A DNA stretch of 33,513 nt, taken from a bacterium. Lineage in GTDB: Bacteria; Bacillota; Clostridia; Lachnospirales; Lachnospiraceae. Positions 1 to 7,395 of the stretch are shown one piece after another. Location of the stretch: positions 1 to 33,513 of the forward strand of contig JAUNGE010000039.1 in the NCBI GenBank assembly GCA_030524675.1. Reading direction: 5' to 3'. Numbering within the stretch: the stretch's first letter is position 1; each line of letters starts with the position of its first letter. The notes under the pieces were generated by a model. That model saw only the letters and a list, made by a program, of their open reading frames with translations. It made no database searches and was not told where the DNA came from. The position numbers and the translations under genes were made by a program.

Positions 1-63
1 AGAATCTACGTTATCTCGATATGATGAGTCTATTTAATCATATTTTGAGTGGCAGCGAAAATT

Positions 64-234
64 ATGGGAACTTATTATTATGAGGTAGTGAGCATTGATG
101 GGGATTATGCAAATCTGAAGCGCATAGATATAGACAGTGCAGAGCTGAAGCTGGTAGCCAGAGCGCTTCTGCCAGAGGATACCACAGAGGGAACACGTTT
201 AAAATATGAGATGCTGCAGTATGAGATTTGCTGA
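64..234 (+). CDS. Small hypothetical protein, possibly DUF3006-like
   Basis: A 56-residue reading frame starting MGTYYYEVVSIDGDYANLKR. The pattern 'V-x-x-I-D-G-D-Y-A' near the N-terminus followed by 'LLPEDTTEG' faintly resembles the small beta-rich DUF3006 proteins, but I cannot assign it firmly. It has no signal peptide or membrane segment and ends in Cys. A GTG at 49 would add five residues (MAAKI). Neither start has a clear Shine-Dalgarno, so the start is uncertain and upstream sequence lies outside the window. The 3' end overlaps the next small ORF by 14 bases, and that ORF in turn overlaps the start of ade. This chain of overlaps suggests a compact operon. Function unknown. Confidence 0.45.
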   Translation: MGTYYYEVVSIDGDYANLKRIDIDSAELKLVARALLPEDTTEGTRLKYEMLQYEIC

Positions 235-385
235 GAGTGATGGCGTGAAAATCTGTCTTTCTGAGGAACAGAAAAAGCAGATTTCTTCTTATGAGAGAAT
301 CAAGGAAGCTCTTGGCAAATATAGAATGAGCTGGCAGCAGAGAAAGGAGGGGTTCTATGAAACGGAGACATCAAAACCAGGATAG
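221..385 (+). CDS. Small overlapping ORF, hypothetical (54 aa)
   Basis: A 54-residue frame starting MRFAESDGVKICLSEEQKKQ. It is hydrophilic, and its middle (about residues 15-42, rich in E, K, Q and R) is probably helical. It begins inside the end of the preceding ORF in another frame, and its stop at 383-385 lies 29 bases inside ade. Translational coupling is possible because no good ribosome binding site precedes its ATG. The strong AAAGGAGGGG inside its 3' part belongs to ade. It could equally be a chance frame across the leader of ade. No family recognised. Confidence 0.3.
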   Translation: MRFAESDGVKICLSEEQKKQISSYERIKEALGKYRMSWQQRKEGFYETETSKPG

Positions 386-2240
386 CATGGGCAGACAGAT
401 TGCGGCGGCCTGCGGCGTGCAGAAGGCGGAATTGGTGTTGAAACATGCGAAGATTGTGAACGTATTTACAGAAGAATTGGAAGATGGGGATATTGCCATA
501 GAAGATGGCAGAATTGTGGGTATCGGAAACTATGAGGGAGAAGAGGAAGTGGAGCTGGCAGGGGCGGTGGTCGGTCCTGGGTTGATTGATGGGCACATTC
601 ATCTGGAGAGTTCCATGGTGGCTCCAGCCGAATTTGAGCGCGCAGTGCTTCCGCACGGCACGACGGCTGTTGTGACGGACCCGCATGAGATTGCGAATGT
701 TGCTGGGATGGCTGGTATCGACTACATGATGCAGGAAACAAAAAATTTGACAATGGATGTGTTCTTTATGATGCCTTCCTGTGTACCCGCCTCAAAGTTG
801 GATGAGTCGGGAGCGGTTCTGCATGCAGAGGACCTGGAACGGTACTATGAGGATGAGCGGGTGCTGGGGCTGGCCGAGATGATGGATGCGCCTGCTGTGC
901 TGGCTGGGGAGGATGCAGCGCTTGCCAAACTGCATGGGGCACAGCAGAGAGAAAAGTTGATTGACGGCCATGCACCATTTCTGTCGGGAAAAGAATTGAA
1001 CGCCTATATCACAGCCGGAGTGGTTTCAGACCATGAGTGCTCGGACGAGGAAGAGGCGAAAGAGAAAATCCGCCGTGGACAGTGGGTGATGATTCGGGAA
1101 GGAACAGCGGCGCACAACCTAGAGGCGCTGATTTCTCTGTTCCAGGCGCCGTATTACCAGCGGTGTATGCTAGTGACGGATGATAAGCACCCAGGGGACT
1201 TGCTGCGGCTCGGGCACATTGATGCGATTCTTCAAAAAGCGGTGAAGCTGGGCGCGGACCCGATAAAGGCTGTGAAGATGGGGAGTTATCATGCAGCACA
1301 GTATTTTGGCTTAAAAGACCGCGGGGCAGTTGCTCCTGGATATCGGGCAGATTTGGTGGTATGGAAAGATTGGGAGACTTTTACTGTCGCAAAGGTGTAC
1401 AAAGATGGAAAACTGGCGGCGGAGAATGGAAAGCTGGCAGCAGAAAACAGAAGTTGGAAAGCGGAGAATGGAGAACGGGAAGCCGCAGATGGAAAGCTGA
1501 CGGCAGGGGATGAGAAACAGGCGGCAAAAGAGACAAAGAAAGACCCGCGCGTATGGCAGTCGTTCCATATGGCACCGCTCCAGGAAGAAGATTTCAGGCT
1601 CTCTGTGGATGGCCTGCTTCATTCTGACAGTGATTCTTCTGATAAAATCAGAATGCAGCGCGTGATTTCTCTGGTTCCGCATGAGATTTTGACAGAGGAA
1701 AAGATAGTTCCGGCTGCAGTAAGCGGGGATGATACGCAGGGTATTCTAGGAGTGGATGTTGAGCGGGATATCGTCAAGATGGCAGTGGTGGAAAGGCATA
1801 AGAATACAGGCCATATCGGCATTGGTTTTCTTATGGGATATGGGCTGAAGCGGGGAGCGGTGGCATCGAGTGTTGCGCATGATTCCCACAACCTGAGTAT
1901 TGTCGGGACAAATGATGCAGATATGGCATTGGCGGGAAACTGTGTCAGAGAAAACGGGGGTGGACTCGCAGTTGCTCTGGACGGAGCGATTATCGGAAGC
2001 CTTCCGCTTCCAATCGGCGGATTGATGAGTGATAAGCCGTTGGAGGAAGTGGACAGAAGACTGGAAGAGTTGAAGGCACAACTTAGAGAAATGGGAATCG
2101 GGGAGACGATTGACCCATTTATGACACTGGCATTTTCGAGCTTGCCAGTGATTCCAAAGCTGCGGTTAAATACGTATGGGATGATTGATGTGGAAAAACA
2201 GGAAGTTGTGGCGGCTTTCATGAGCGAGGCGGGGGAATAA
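357..2240 (+). CDS. ade: Adenine deaminase
   Basis: Hydrolyses adenine to hypoxanthine and ammonia in the cytoplasm (purine salvage). The 627 residues show the amidohydrolase-type adenine deaminase layout. A short N-terminal beta domain is followed by GLIDGHIHLESSM with the metal ligands H80 and H82. Next come PHGTTAVVTDPHE (99-111), GHAP (204-207), DHE (225-227) and VTDDKHPGD (273-281). The C-terminal adenine deaminase domain carries HDSHNLSIVGTNDADM. The start is supported by AAAGGAGGGG six bases upstream; an alternative ATG is at 387. The protein is somewhat longer than the usual roughly 570-600 residues because of a hydrophilic heptapeptide repeat (residues 350-391) between the barrel and the C-terminal domain. 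No terminator is obvious in the 160 bases before trxA. Confidence 0.93.
   Translation: MKRRHQNQDSMGRQIAAACGVQKAELVLKHAKIVNVFTEELEDGDIAIEDGRIVGIGNYEGEEEVELAGAVVGPGLIDGHIHLESSMVAPAEFERAVLPHGTTAVVTDPHEIANVAGMAGIDYMMQETKNLTMDVFFMMPSCVPASKLDESGAVLHAEDLERYYEDERVLGLAEMMDAPAVLAGEDAALAKLHGAQQREKLIDGHAPFLSGKELNAYITAGVVSDHECSDEEEAKEKIRRGQWVMIREGTAAHNLEALISLFQAPYYQRCMLVTDDKHPGDLLRLGHIDAILQKAVKLGADPIKAVKMGSYHAAQYFGLKDRGAVAPGYRADLVVWKDWETFTVAKVYKDGKLAAENGKLAAENRSWKAENGEREAADGKLTAGDEKQAAKETKKDPRVWQSFHMAPLQEEDFRLSVDGLLHSDSDSSDKIRMQRVISLVPHEILTEEKIVPAAVSGDDTQGILGVDVERDIVKMAVVERHKNTGHIGIGFLMGYGLKRGAVASSVAHDSHNLSIVGTNDADMALAGNCVRENGGGLAVALDGAIIGSLPLPIGGLMSDKPLEEVDRRLEELKAQLREMGIGETIDPFMTLAFSSLPVIPKLRLNTYGMIDVEKQEVVAAFMSEAGE
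1404..1529 (+). repeat. Six degenerate 21-bp (heptapeptide) tandem repeats inside ade
   Basis: Residues 350-391 of adenine deaminase parse into six units of seven: DGKLAAE, NGKLAAE, NRSWKAE, NGEREAA, DGKLTAG and DEKQAAK. The DNA repeats with a 21-base period around ATGGAAAGCTGGC. The array stays in frame and lies at the junction between the catalytic barrel and the C-terminal domain, where the charged repeat probably forms an exposed helix or linker. It is consistent with slippage expansion. Confidence 0.85.
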
Positions 2241-2400
2241 GAGAGGCCAAAAGATGGAGAATGGGAGAAAAAACAATTTCTGTTGGAAAAACCATGGATA
2301 AAATCCAAAAACTGTATTATACTTTCCATAGAAAGAAAAACAGGCAGGATTTTCTGAATACTATATATCGTACAGAAAACTGCAGAAAGGAGTATTTCAC

Positions 2401-2715
2401 ATGGCTATTATTCATGCAAACAGTGAGAATTTTAAAGAGGTAGTTCTTCAGTCAGATAAACCAGTATTACTGGACTTCTTTGCAACCTGGTGCGGCCCGT
2501 GCAAGATGCTGGGACAGGTGCTGGAAAACATGGCAAAGGAGGAGAAAAACTATAAGATAGTAAAAGTAGATATCGATGAGTGCGAGGACCTGCGGGATGA
2601 GTGGGGCATTATGTCTGTTCCGTCTCTCTTTATCGTAAAAGATGGCCAGGTTGTGGATTCCATGGTTGGTTTCCAGCAGCAGAAAGTGCTGGAAGAGAAG
2701 ATGAGCCGTCTATAA
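2401..2715 (+). CDS. trxA: Thioredoxin
   Basis: A 104-residue classic thioredoxin for cytoplasmic thiol-disulfide exchange. The active site is WCGPC, with C31 and C34. The cis-proline motif is MSVPSLF (P74), followed by 'GQVVDSMVGF', which matches the usual glycine turn region. The length is standard. The start is set by AGAAAGGAG ending nine bases before the ATG. It follows ade by 160 bases and is followed by a hairpin terminator at 2836-2871, so it may be monocistronic. A TATACT box at 2318-2323 could be its -10, but no convincing -35 accompanies it. Confidence 0.94.
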   Translation: MAIIHANSENFKEVVLQSDKPVLLDFFATWCGPCKMLGQVLENMAKEEKNYKIVKVDIDECEDLRDEWGIMSVPSLFIVKDGQVVDSMVGFQQQKVLEEKMSRL

Positions 2716-2835
2716 AAAAGAAACACAAAAACAAAAAGTAATGTGGAAAGCAAGAAAGTATCACAGAAAGTAAGATAGAAGCAGAACGGCTGCAAAGCAG
2801 AGGATAGCTGCAGAATACAGAAGGCATTGTATTTG

Positions 2836-2871
2836 GCAGAAGAGTAAAATTTGCAGTGGTTCTGCTTTTTT
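2836..2871 (+). terminator. Probable terminator of trxA
   Basis: GCAGAA (2836-2841) pairs with TTCTGC (2860-2865), followed by six T. The loop is long (18 bases), and an alternative shorter stem GCAG/CTGC exists inside it, so efficiency is uncertain. Confidence 0.5.
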
Positions 2872-2963
2872 GTGATAAAATGAACAAAATATAGCGGAAT
2901 AGGAAAATTTGGAAGTAGAAAATTGTCGAAAAACGTGATATTATGGTGAATGTAATATTGTAC

Positions 2964-3236
2964 CTAAATGTCCAGTCGGCCTGGTGTGCAAGCACCCCTG
3001 CCGCCTGGCCGCTTGATGAGACTTTCATAGTAAACAGACATGTCGCCTAACGGCGACATCACCATAATATGAAAGTCGATTGCTCCGTGCTCACGCACTC
3101 CCGCAATCGCCGCCAGTATTCGCAAATCGGTCAGCTGACGCTGTCCTTTTTTGCTCATACTTCCTTGCTCGTCAAATGTCCAGTCGGCTTGGTGTGCAAG
3201 CACCCCTGCCGCCTGGCCGCTTGACGAGACTTTCAT
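2964..3236 (-). other. 90-codon frame spanning the repeat element; coding status unclear
   Basis: On the minus strand an uninterrupted frame runs from the ATG of copy B through the core and out into copy A in a different frame. It begins MKVSSSGQAAG, continues through SKKGQRQLTDLRILAAIAG, and ends GACTPGRLDI. No Shine-Dalgarno precedes it (the upstream sequence reads CCTCATTACTTACT). The rest of the gene-poor stretch 2716-3296 contains the trxA terminator, a 7-bp hairpin TGTCGCC/GGCGACA at 3041-3058 inside the core, and a 12-bp inverted match ATATTATGGTGA at 2938-2949 versus 3059-3070. I see no other gene there. Confidence 0.4.
2966..3032 (-). repeat. Dispersed repeat, copy A (67 bp)
   Basis: Matches copy B (3174-3240) at 65 of 67 positions in the same orientation, and copy C (20697-20763) in reverse orientation. 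Read on the minus strand it starts TACTATGAAAGTCTC and encodes MKVSSSGQAAGVLAH... in frame. The two differences from copy B (TCA for TCG, CAG for CAA) are both synonymous in that frame. Confidence 0.9.
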
Positions 3237-3240
3237 AGTA
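3174..3240 (-). repeat. Dispersed repeat, copy B (67 bp)
   Basis: Second copy of the 67-bp unit, 208 bp downstream of copy A in the same orientation. A 141-bp core (3033-3173) lies between them. Copy C near galK matches this copy plus the adjacent 36 bases of core (3138-3173) with one mismatch over 103 bases, so the mobile or dispersed unit is larger than 67 bp. Confidence 0.9.
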
Positions 3241-3296
3241 AGTAATGAGGGGACAAATACAAGAGAAGAATGATTGAGAAAGGGATGGAAGTGACT

Positions 3297-4025
3297 ATGC
3301 AGGTTCATATTTCTGTGGATGATGTAACGGGAATTTTGCGAGACGTTACAGTGCACCAGTATTCAGCTATTTTTGAGAATCCGATACTTGCGGATATGTA
3401 CTGGTTTTATTTGAAGTATCGTGCGAGATTTTCACTGTACTGCTTTGCGGACCAGGAGATTTTACTGAACCAGGTGACAGACCGGTATCGGGAAGAGTTA
3501 GCGGAGGAGACGCATTGGCTGAAATTCGGGTTTCACGCAGGCAACAAGCAGTCAAACTACGAAAAGCTGGCGTCGGAGGAAGAGAGAGCGTGTCTGCGGG
3601 AGCAGATACATATGGTGCATGACAATATCTGCCGTTTTGCGCATAAGGATTCGATTTGCCATACCGTTCGCCTGCACTATTTTGCAGGAAGCAAGGAGAC
3701 GGTGGAAGAACTGGAAAAGCAGGGAATTTCCGCTCTGTTGACTGCGGATGATGACAGAATCAGTTATTATTTGACGGAGGAAGAAAATCGTGCGCTCAGA
3801 GCATCAGAGAGCGGTTTTTTGCAGAAAGGCAATATGAAATTTTACAGGACGGATATCCGGTATGAGAAGACGGAAGATATCCTGGCAGAGCTGGAGGCCA
3901 GAAAACAGCAGGAGAGAATCGTTATCTTTACACATGAAAATCAGTGGATAAGGCAGCGGAAAAAGATAGAGACAAGTCTTGCCTGGCTGAAGGAACACGA
4001 GGCCCAGTTTTTGATGGAATTGTAA
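3297..4025 (+). CDS. Polysaccharide-deacetylase-like (WbmS/NodB-fold) protein
   Basis: About 242 residues from the chosen start. The N-terminus MQVHISVDDV carries an Asp pair like the first motif of NodB-fold polysaccharide deacetylases. A little later come ARFSLYCF and 'HWLKFGFHAG', which resemble the second strand and the metal-histidine motif. Near the C-terminus, VIFTHENQW supplies another His in a strand-like context. No signal peptide is seen, so it would be cytoplasmic. The start is uncertain: ATG 3270 and ATG 3285 lie in the same frame, but AAAGGG ending 12 bases before 3297 and the position of the motif favour 3297. It stands alone between the repeat copies and the convergent bioY. 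A broader reading as an uncharacterised TIM-barrel sugar enzyme is possible. Confidence 0.6.
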   Translation: MQVHISVDDVTGILRDVTVHQYSAIFENPILADMYWFYLKYRARFSLYCFADQEILLNQVTDRYREELAEETHWLKFGFHAGNKQSNYEKLASEEERACLREQIHMVHDNICRFAHKDSICHTVRLHYFAGSKETVEELEKQGISALLTADDDRISYYLTEEENRALRASESGFLQKGNMKFYRTDIRYEKTEDILAELEARKQQERIVIFTHENQWIRQRKKIETSLAWLKEHEAQFLMEL

Positions 4026-4067
4026 TAGGAAAAATAGGAAAAAATAGAAAAAAATAGAAAGAAAAAG

Positions 4068-4103
4068 GATGCTGCAAGTATATAGAGGCGTACTTGCAGC
4101 ATC
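4068..4103 (-). terminator. Shared hairpin between convergent genes; terminator of bioY
   Basis: A perfect 13-bp inverted repeat, GATGCTGCAAGTA (4068-4080) with TACTTGCAGCATC (4091-4103) and a 10-base loop. On the minus strand it is followed by CTTTTTCTTTC, which makes a good intrinsic terminator for bioY. On the plus strand it is not followed by a T run, so it is weaker for the deacetylase-like gene that ends at 4025. Confidence 0.8.
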
Positions 4104-4149
4104 TGTATAAGTGTAGGATATTTGGAATTTTGGACCCCAGATATCGGGC

Positions 4150-4719
4150 TTATAAGTACCGAAGTGTGTTTCGTAGGCGTTTTGCCAGCGCAGACGCCAG
4201 GACGCAGAGTACAAAGTCACCGCCGACTGTCACCAGAAAGCAGTTGATAAACACGATTTTCCAGGTAACTGGCATGGAGATGACATAATTGCTGATGATG
4301 TAAAAGTAAATCATGCCGGAAAGGTACATGACAATCAGTCCAACAATGCCAGCCAGAAGATACTGTGGAAAAGTGGATGCCTGAATACGGCGGCTGACGT
4401 AGCCGATTGCATATGCGGCAAGTGCAAATCCGAGAAGAAATCCGAAGGTTGGGCGAATCAGATATGCTGGGCCGCCCCCCGCAGCGAAAATCGGGACACC
4501 GACAAGGCCGATTGCCAGATAGATGCACACGCTGAGACTTCCCAGACGAGGCCCCAAGAGAAAGCCTGCGAGCAGCACAAAGAACCACTGCAGGGTGAAA
4601 TGCATGGGGAATGGCTGAAGAGGGAGCGAAATTTTCATAAAGGCACCGGCGGCAATCAATGCCGAAAACAGGGCACATAGAGACATATCTTTGACGGACC
4701 ATTTTTTTTGCTTTTGCAT
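4150..4719 (-). CDS. bioY: BioY family biotin transporter (ECF S component)
   Basis: Integral membrane substrate-binding component for biotin uptake, working with an energy-coupling (ECF) module encoded elsewhere. The 189 residues start MQKQKKWSVKDMSLCALFSAL. Characteristic BioY sequence follows: 'KISLPLQPFPMHFTLQWFFVLLAGFLLG', 'YLAIGLVGVPIFAAGGGPAYLIRPTFGFLLGF' (shown here in outline only), and about six hydrophobic segments. The start at 4719 has AGAAAGGAAAA upstream; an upstream in-frame ATG at 4779 would add 20 residues and lacks comparable support. No biotin synthesis genes are nearby, which fits a scavenging organism. It is convergent with the deacetylase-like gene and divergent from the LTA-synthase-like gene. 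Confidence 0.92.
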   Translation of the reverse strand: MQKQKKWSVKDMSLCALFSALIAAGAFMKISLPLQPFPMHFTLQWFFVLLAGFLLGPRLGSLSVCIYLAIGLVGVPIFAAGGGPAYLIRPTFGFLLGFALAAYAIGYVSRRIQASTFPQYLLAGIVGLIVMYLSGMIYFYIISNYVISMPVTWKIVFINCFLVTVGGDFVLCVLASALAKRLRNTLRYL

Positions 4720-4743
4720 GATGTGTTTTCCTTTCTGATAATG

Positions 4744-4754
4744 GTACAATGTAC
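4744..4754. promoter_or_regulatory. Short palindrome upstream of bioY, possible operator
   Basis: GTACAATGTAC is a perfect 5+1+5 palindrome 25 bases before the bioY start codon. It could bind a regulator such as BirA, but it does not clearly match a known consensus and may be chance. Confidence 0.25.
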
Positions 4755-4873
4755 AGTGACGAGATATAAGATAATACAAACAAAGCTATTCTAACATCTT
4801 TTTGTAGGGAAAACAAGAAAAACAAAAACGACAAGAAAAATAGTAAGATACCCCCAGGAGGAACTGTAGAACA

Positions 4874-6673
4874 ATGGAAAAATTAAAGCACAAAGTAGGA
4901 CTTGTGATATTGGCGATGACTCCCGCCATCTCTTATGTAATCTTTGAGTGGATTACTGGAAATCTGTCACAAGTGAAGGGAATTTACATTCTTTTGAATC
5001 TGGCAATTTTTTATGCCGTGTATGGCGTGACGTTTGCACTCACAAACCGGATGCGGATAAGTTTGGTGCTCTGGAATGTGATTTTTACATTTTGGGCGCT
5101 GGCAGAGTATTTTGTGGTGGAATTTCGGGATAGGCCGATTATGTTATGGGATATTCTGGCATTTCGGACGGCGATGACAGTTTCGGGAAATTATCAGTAT
5201 ACTCTGACGCCGAAGTTGGTGATGGCTATCGTTCTGATGGCTGTGTGGTCTGTCCTTCTCTGTTTGTTCCCTGTCAAGATTTCCAATTTAAAAATCAGAA
5301 TTACAGCGGCGGTTTCTTCCATTGTGGTGTCGGCTGCCTTTTTTGCTGCGCTGTTTCAGGTGGGATTCCTGAAATTTGGGATTGAGATTAATATGTGGGA
5401 GCCAACCATTTCTTTTGCACAGTATGGATACATGGTTTCCAGCCTGCGCATTATTGAGTATTCGTTTGTGGAAAAACCGGAGGGATATTCGACAACCCGC
5501 GTAAGAGAGATTCAGGAAGAAATTGAGGCCGAGAAAGAGAATGCTGTTTTTCCATGGAAGAGTGAGAGTGATGTGGTTCCGACAAATATTATCTGTATCA
5601 TGAATGAGAGTTATGCGGATTTACAGGTGATTGCGCCATTTGAGACAGATGTGCCATACATGGAGTTTTATAATTCCTTGGAGGAAAATACGGTCAAAGG
5701 CAGCTTGTATATGCCGGTATTTGGAGCGATGACAAGCAATTCGGAGTATGAGATGCTGACCGGAAACGCGATTGCGTTTGCGCCGGAAGGCTCCGTACCG
5801 TATCAGATTTACATGAAAAACCCGACGCCTTCTCTTGCCAGAATTCTGAAAAGTCAAGGATACCGCGCTGTGGCGATGCACCCGAACGAGGCGTGGAACT
5901 GGAACCGGACGGAAGCGTACACAGCGATGGGATTTGATGCGTTTTATGACATTTCATTCTATGAAGATGCGCCGCTTGTCAGAAACTATGTGAGTGATAA
6001 GGGTGATTTTGAGAAGATTATCAAATTGACAGAGGAGAAAGAACCTGGAGAACCGTTGTTTATCTTCAATGTCACCATGCAGAACCACGGCGGCTATGAG
6101 GATGCGTTTGAGAGCACCGTGCACCTGACGGAGTACGAAAATTTGCCGATGACAGAACAGTATCTGTCGCTGATTCGCGAGTCGGATAAGGCGCTGGAAG
6201 AGCTGATTTCGTATTACAGCGATGTGGAAGAGCCGACCATGATTATCATGTTTGGGGACCATCAGCCAGGAATTGAACAGGAATTTTATGAGGCACTTTA
6301 CGGAAAAAAAATTGAACATATCACACTGGAGGAAGTGCTGCGCCGCTATATCACACCGTTTTTGATTTGGACGAACTATCCGACAGGAAGTATGTCAGGT
6401 CAGCATGTCAGTGCGCAGTATCTGTCCTGTGCAATTTTACAGCGTGCCAATCTGGAGATGACGGATTATCTGTATTTTCTAAATGAGATGTACCAGGCGG
6501 CTCCAGTGGTGCACCTGATGGGATATTACACGAAAGATATGGAGTTTGAAAACTGGGACAACTGGAGAGAGAAGAAGGAATATCCGATATTTCACAGGCT
6601 AGAGATGCTGCAGTATCACAATATGTTTGAGAAAAATCGAATCAATTCCATTTTTATGCTTCCTGAGTCATAA
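4874..6673 (+). CDS. LTA synthase-family membrane sulfatase-fold phosphoglycerol transferase
   Basis: A 599-residue membrane enzyme of the alkaline-phosphatase/sulfatase superfamily. Such proteins transfer phosphoglycerol or related groups to cell-surface polymers on the outer face of the membrane. Five predicted transmembrane helices lie at about residues 8-27, 36-58, 62-82, 114-134 and 143-162. The extracellular catalytic domain follows from about residue 235. It has IIMNESYADL-type metal Glu (E245), the TSNSEYEMLTG motif with catalytic Thr T287, the TMQNHGGY motif (401-408) and the GDHQPG motif (D462, H463). AGGAGG lies 12 bases before the ATG. The length is typical of the family. The exact polymer (lipoteichoic acid or another wall or capsule decoration) cannot be told from sequence. 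A terminator follows at 6756. Confidence 0.9.
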   Translation: MEKLKHKVGLVILAMTPAISYVIFEWITGNLSQVKGIYILLNLAIFYAVYGVTFALTNRMRISLVLWNVIFTFWALAEYFVVEFRDRPIMLWDILAFRTAMTVSGNYQYTLTPKLVMAIVLMAVWSVLLCLFPVKISNLKIRITAAVSSIVVSAAFFAALFQVGFLKFGIEINMWEPTISFAQYGYMVSSLRIIEYSFVEKPEGYSTTRVREIQEEIEAEKENAVFPWKSESDVVPTNIICIMNESYADLQVIAPFETDVPYMEFYNSLEENTVKGSLYMPVFGAMTSNSEYEMLTGNAIAFAPEGSVPYQIYMKNPTPSLARILKSQGYRAVAMHPNEAWNWNRTEAYTAMGFDAFYDISFYEDAPLVRNYVSDKGDFEKIIKLTEEKEPGEPLFIFNVTMQNHGGYEDAFESTVHLTEYENLPMTEQYLSLIRESDKALEELISYYSDVEEPTMIIMFGDHQPGIEQEFYEALYGKKIEHITLEEVLRRYITPFLIWTNYPTGSMSGQHVSAQYLSCAILQRANLEMTDYLYFLNEMYQAAPVVHLMGYYTKDMEFENWDNWREKKEYPIFHRLEMLQYHNMFEKNRINSIFMLPES

Positions 6674-6690
6674 GAATTAAAAATATAACT

Positions 6691-6755
6691 AGATAGATGG
6701 ATAAAGAAGATAAATAGATAGAAAATAAATAGATGAAGAAGATAAATAGATAAAG
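6691..6755 (+). repeat. Degenerate AGATA/AAATAGAT purine-rich tandem repeat
   Basis: Imperfect repetition of AGATAAATAGATA-like units between the LTA-synthase-like gene and its terminator. There is almost no C on this strand. It looks like slippage-derived low-complexity DNA. Confidence 0.7.
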
Positions 6756-6785
6756 AAAACAGGAATGTCGCGACATTCCTGTTTT
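6756..6785. terminator. 30-bp perfect palindrome, bidirectional terminator
   Basis: AAAACAGGAATGTCG followed directly by CGACATTCCTGTTTT. The effective loop is the central few bases. T runs occur on both strands (TTTTG on plus, TTTTCTTTATC on minus), so it can terminate both the LTA-synthase-like gene and the convergent tRNA-Ser. Confidence 0.85.
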
Positions 6786-6801
6786 GCAGTTTGTATCAGA
6801 A

Positions 6802-6889
6802 CGGAGATGGAGGGATTTGAACCCTCGCGCCAGTTGCCCGACCTACTGCATTTCGAGTGCAGACCCTTCAGCCACTTGGGTACATCTCC
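6802..6889 (-). tRNA. tRNA-Ser (anticodon CGA)
   Basis: On the minus strand an 88-nt cloverleaf can be drawn. The acceptor arm is GGAGATG/CATCTCC with discriminator G. The anticodon arm is CTGCA-CTCGAAA-TGCAG, giving anticodon CGA that reads UCG. The long class-II variable arm is typical of tRNA-Ser, and the T arm is GAGGGTTCAAATCCCTC. The 3' CCA is not encoded (the next bases are TTC). It is convergent with the preceding gene and shares its terminator palindrome. Confidence 0.97.
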
Positions 6890-7228
6890 ATATGTCTGGT
6901 TTTCAGATTACTGTGATAGTCTTGTTGAGAGCATATCAATGAAACTGCTGACACTCCAACGGCTAAAGCATGTTGGGTTCTTATATACATTCACTTCCAA
7001 ATATGTTCGAAAACATATAAGACTCATGAGTTTTTATAAGACTTTCACTATCAAGAATACCTTTGCATTCATTAGCGATAGCATTAGGCTCGTGTCAAAA
7101 CCTTTTCTATATTTTTTGTTCAAATTGCTATACTGCTTAAATTTTTCTTGCCTGTTAGTCTGTCTACTTCCTTGTGTATATTTTCAATATTTACAGACAT
7201 ATTATTTTATATTTTTTGTGCTATCCAT

Positions 7229-7248
7229 CCCACACCTCAAGGAGTGGG
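7229..7248 (+). other. Compact hairpin resembling an IS200/IS605-type end
   Basis: CCCACACCTCAAGGAGTGGG folds as CCCA...CTC-AAG-GAG-TGGG and is followed by CTTTTCGCAC. Hairpins of this style occur near the right ends of IS200/IS605-family elements. No TnpA or TnpB coding remnant is visible, so at most this is a fossil. Confidence 0.25.
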
Positions 7249-7386
7249 CTTTTCGCACATTCATTGTAATATGAATTTCAGACATTTCTATATTATAGCA
7301 AGAAATGGCAGATACGTCAACCTAAAAATGCCGCAATTTTTGATAGGTTTTTTGCCAAATTTAAGAAGAGAATTGGAGGCTGCGTG

Positions 7387-7395
7387 TGATATACT
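7387..7395 (+). promoter_or_regulatory. Extended -10 promoter for the orphan SBP gene
   Basis: TGATATACT matches TGnTATAAT except for one base (TATACT). No good -35 lies at 17 bp (a TTGGAG at 7373 is too close), as expected for an extended -10 promoter or an activated one. It lies 70 bases before the start codon. Confidence 0.5.

Noticed and set aside
1619-2329. 236-codon minus-strand frame opposite ade
   Set aside because: It is antisense to well-conserved ade codons, has no ribosome site, and its composition is that of a shadow frame.
2261-2443. 60-codon frame between ade and trxA
   Set aside because: It overlaps the trxA ribosome site and start in another frame and has no start signal of its own.
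2966-3240. CRISPR-like array
   Set aside because: Only two direct copies of 67 bp with one 141-bp spacer, and no cas genes; the third copy is isolated and inverted.
6802-6889. Integration (att) site at tRNA-Ser
   Set aside because: No integrase gene and no repeat of the tRNA 3' end was noticed elsewhere in the window.
6765-7274. Long plus-strand frame after the LTA-synthase-like gene
   Set aside because: It runs antisense through tRNA-Ser and AT-rich DNA, has no ribosome binding site and encodes an implausible Phe/Tyr/Leu-rich sequence.
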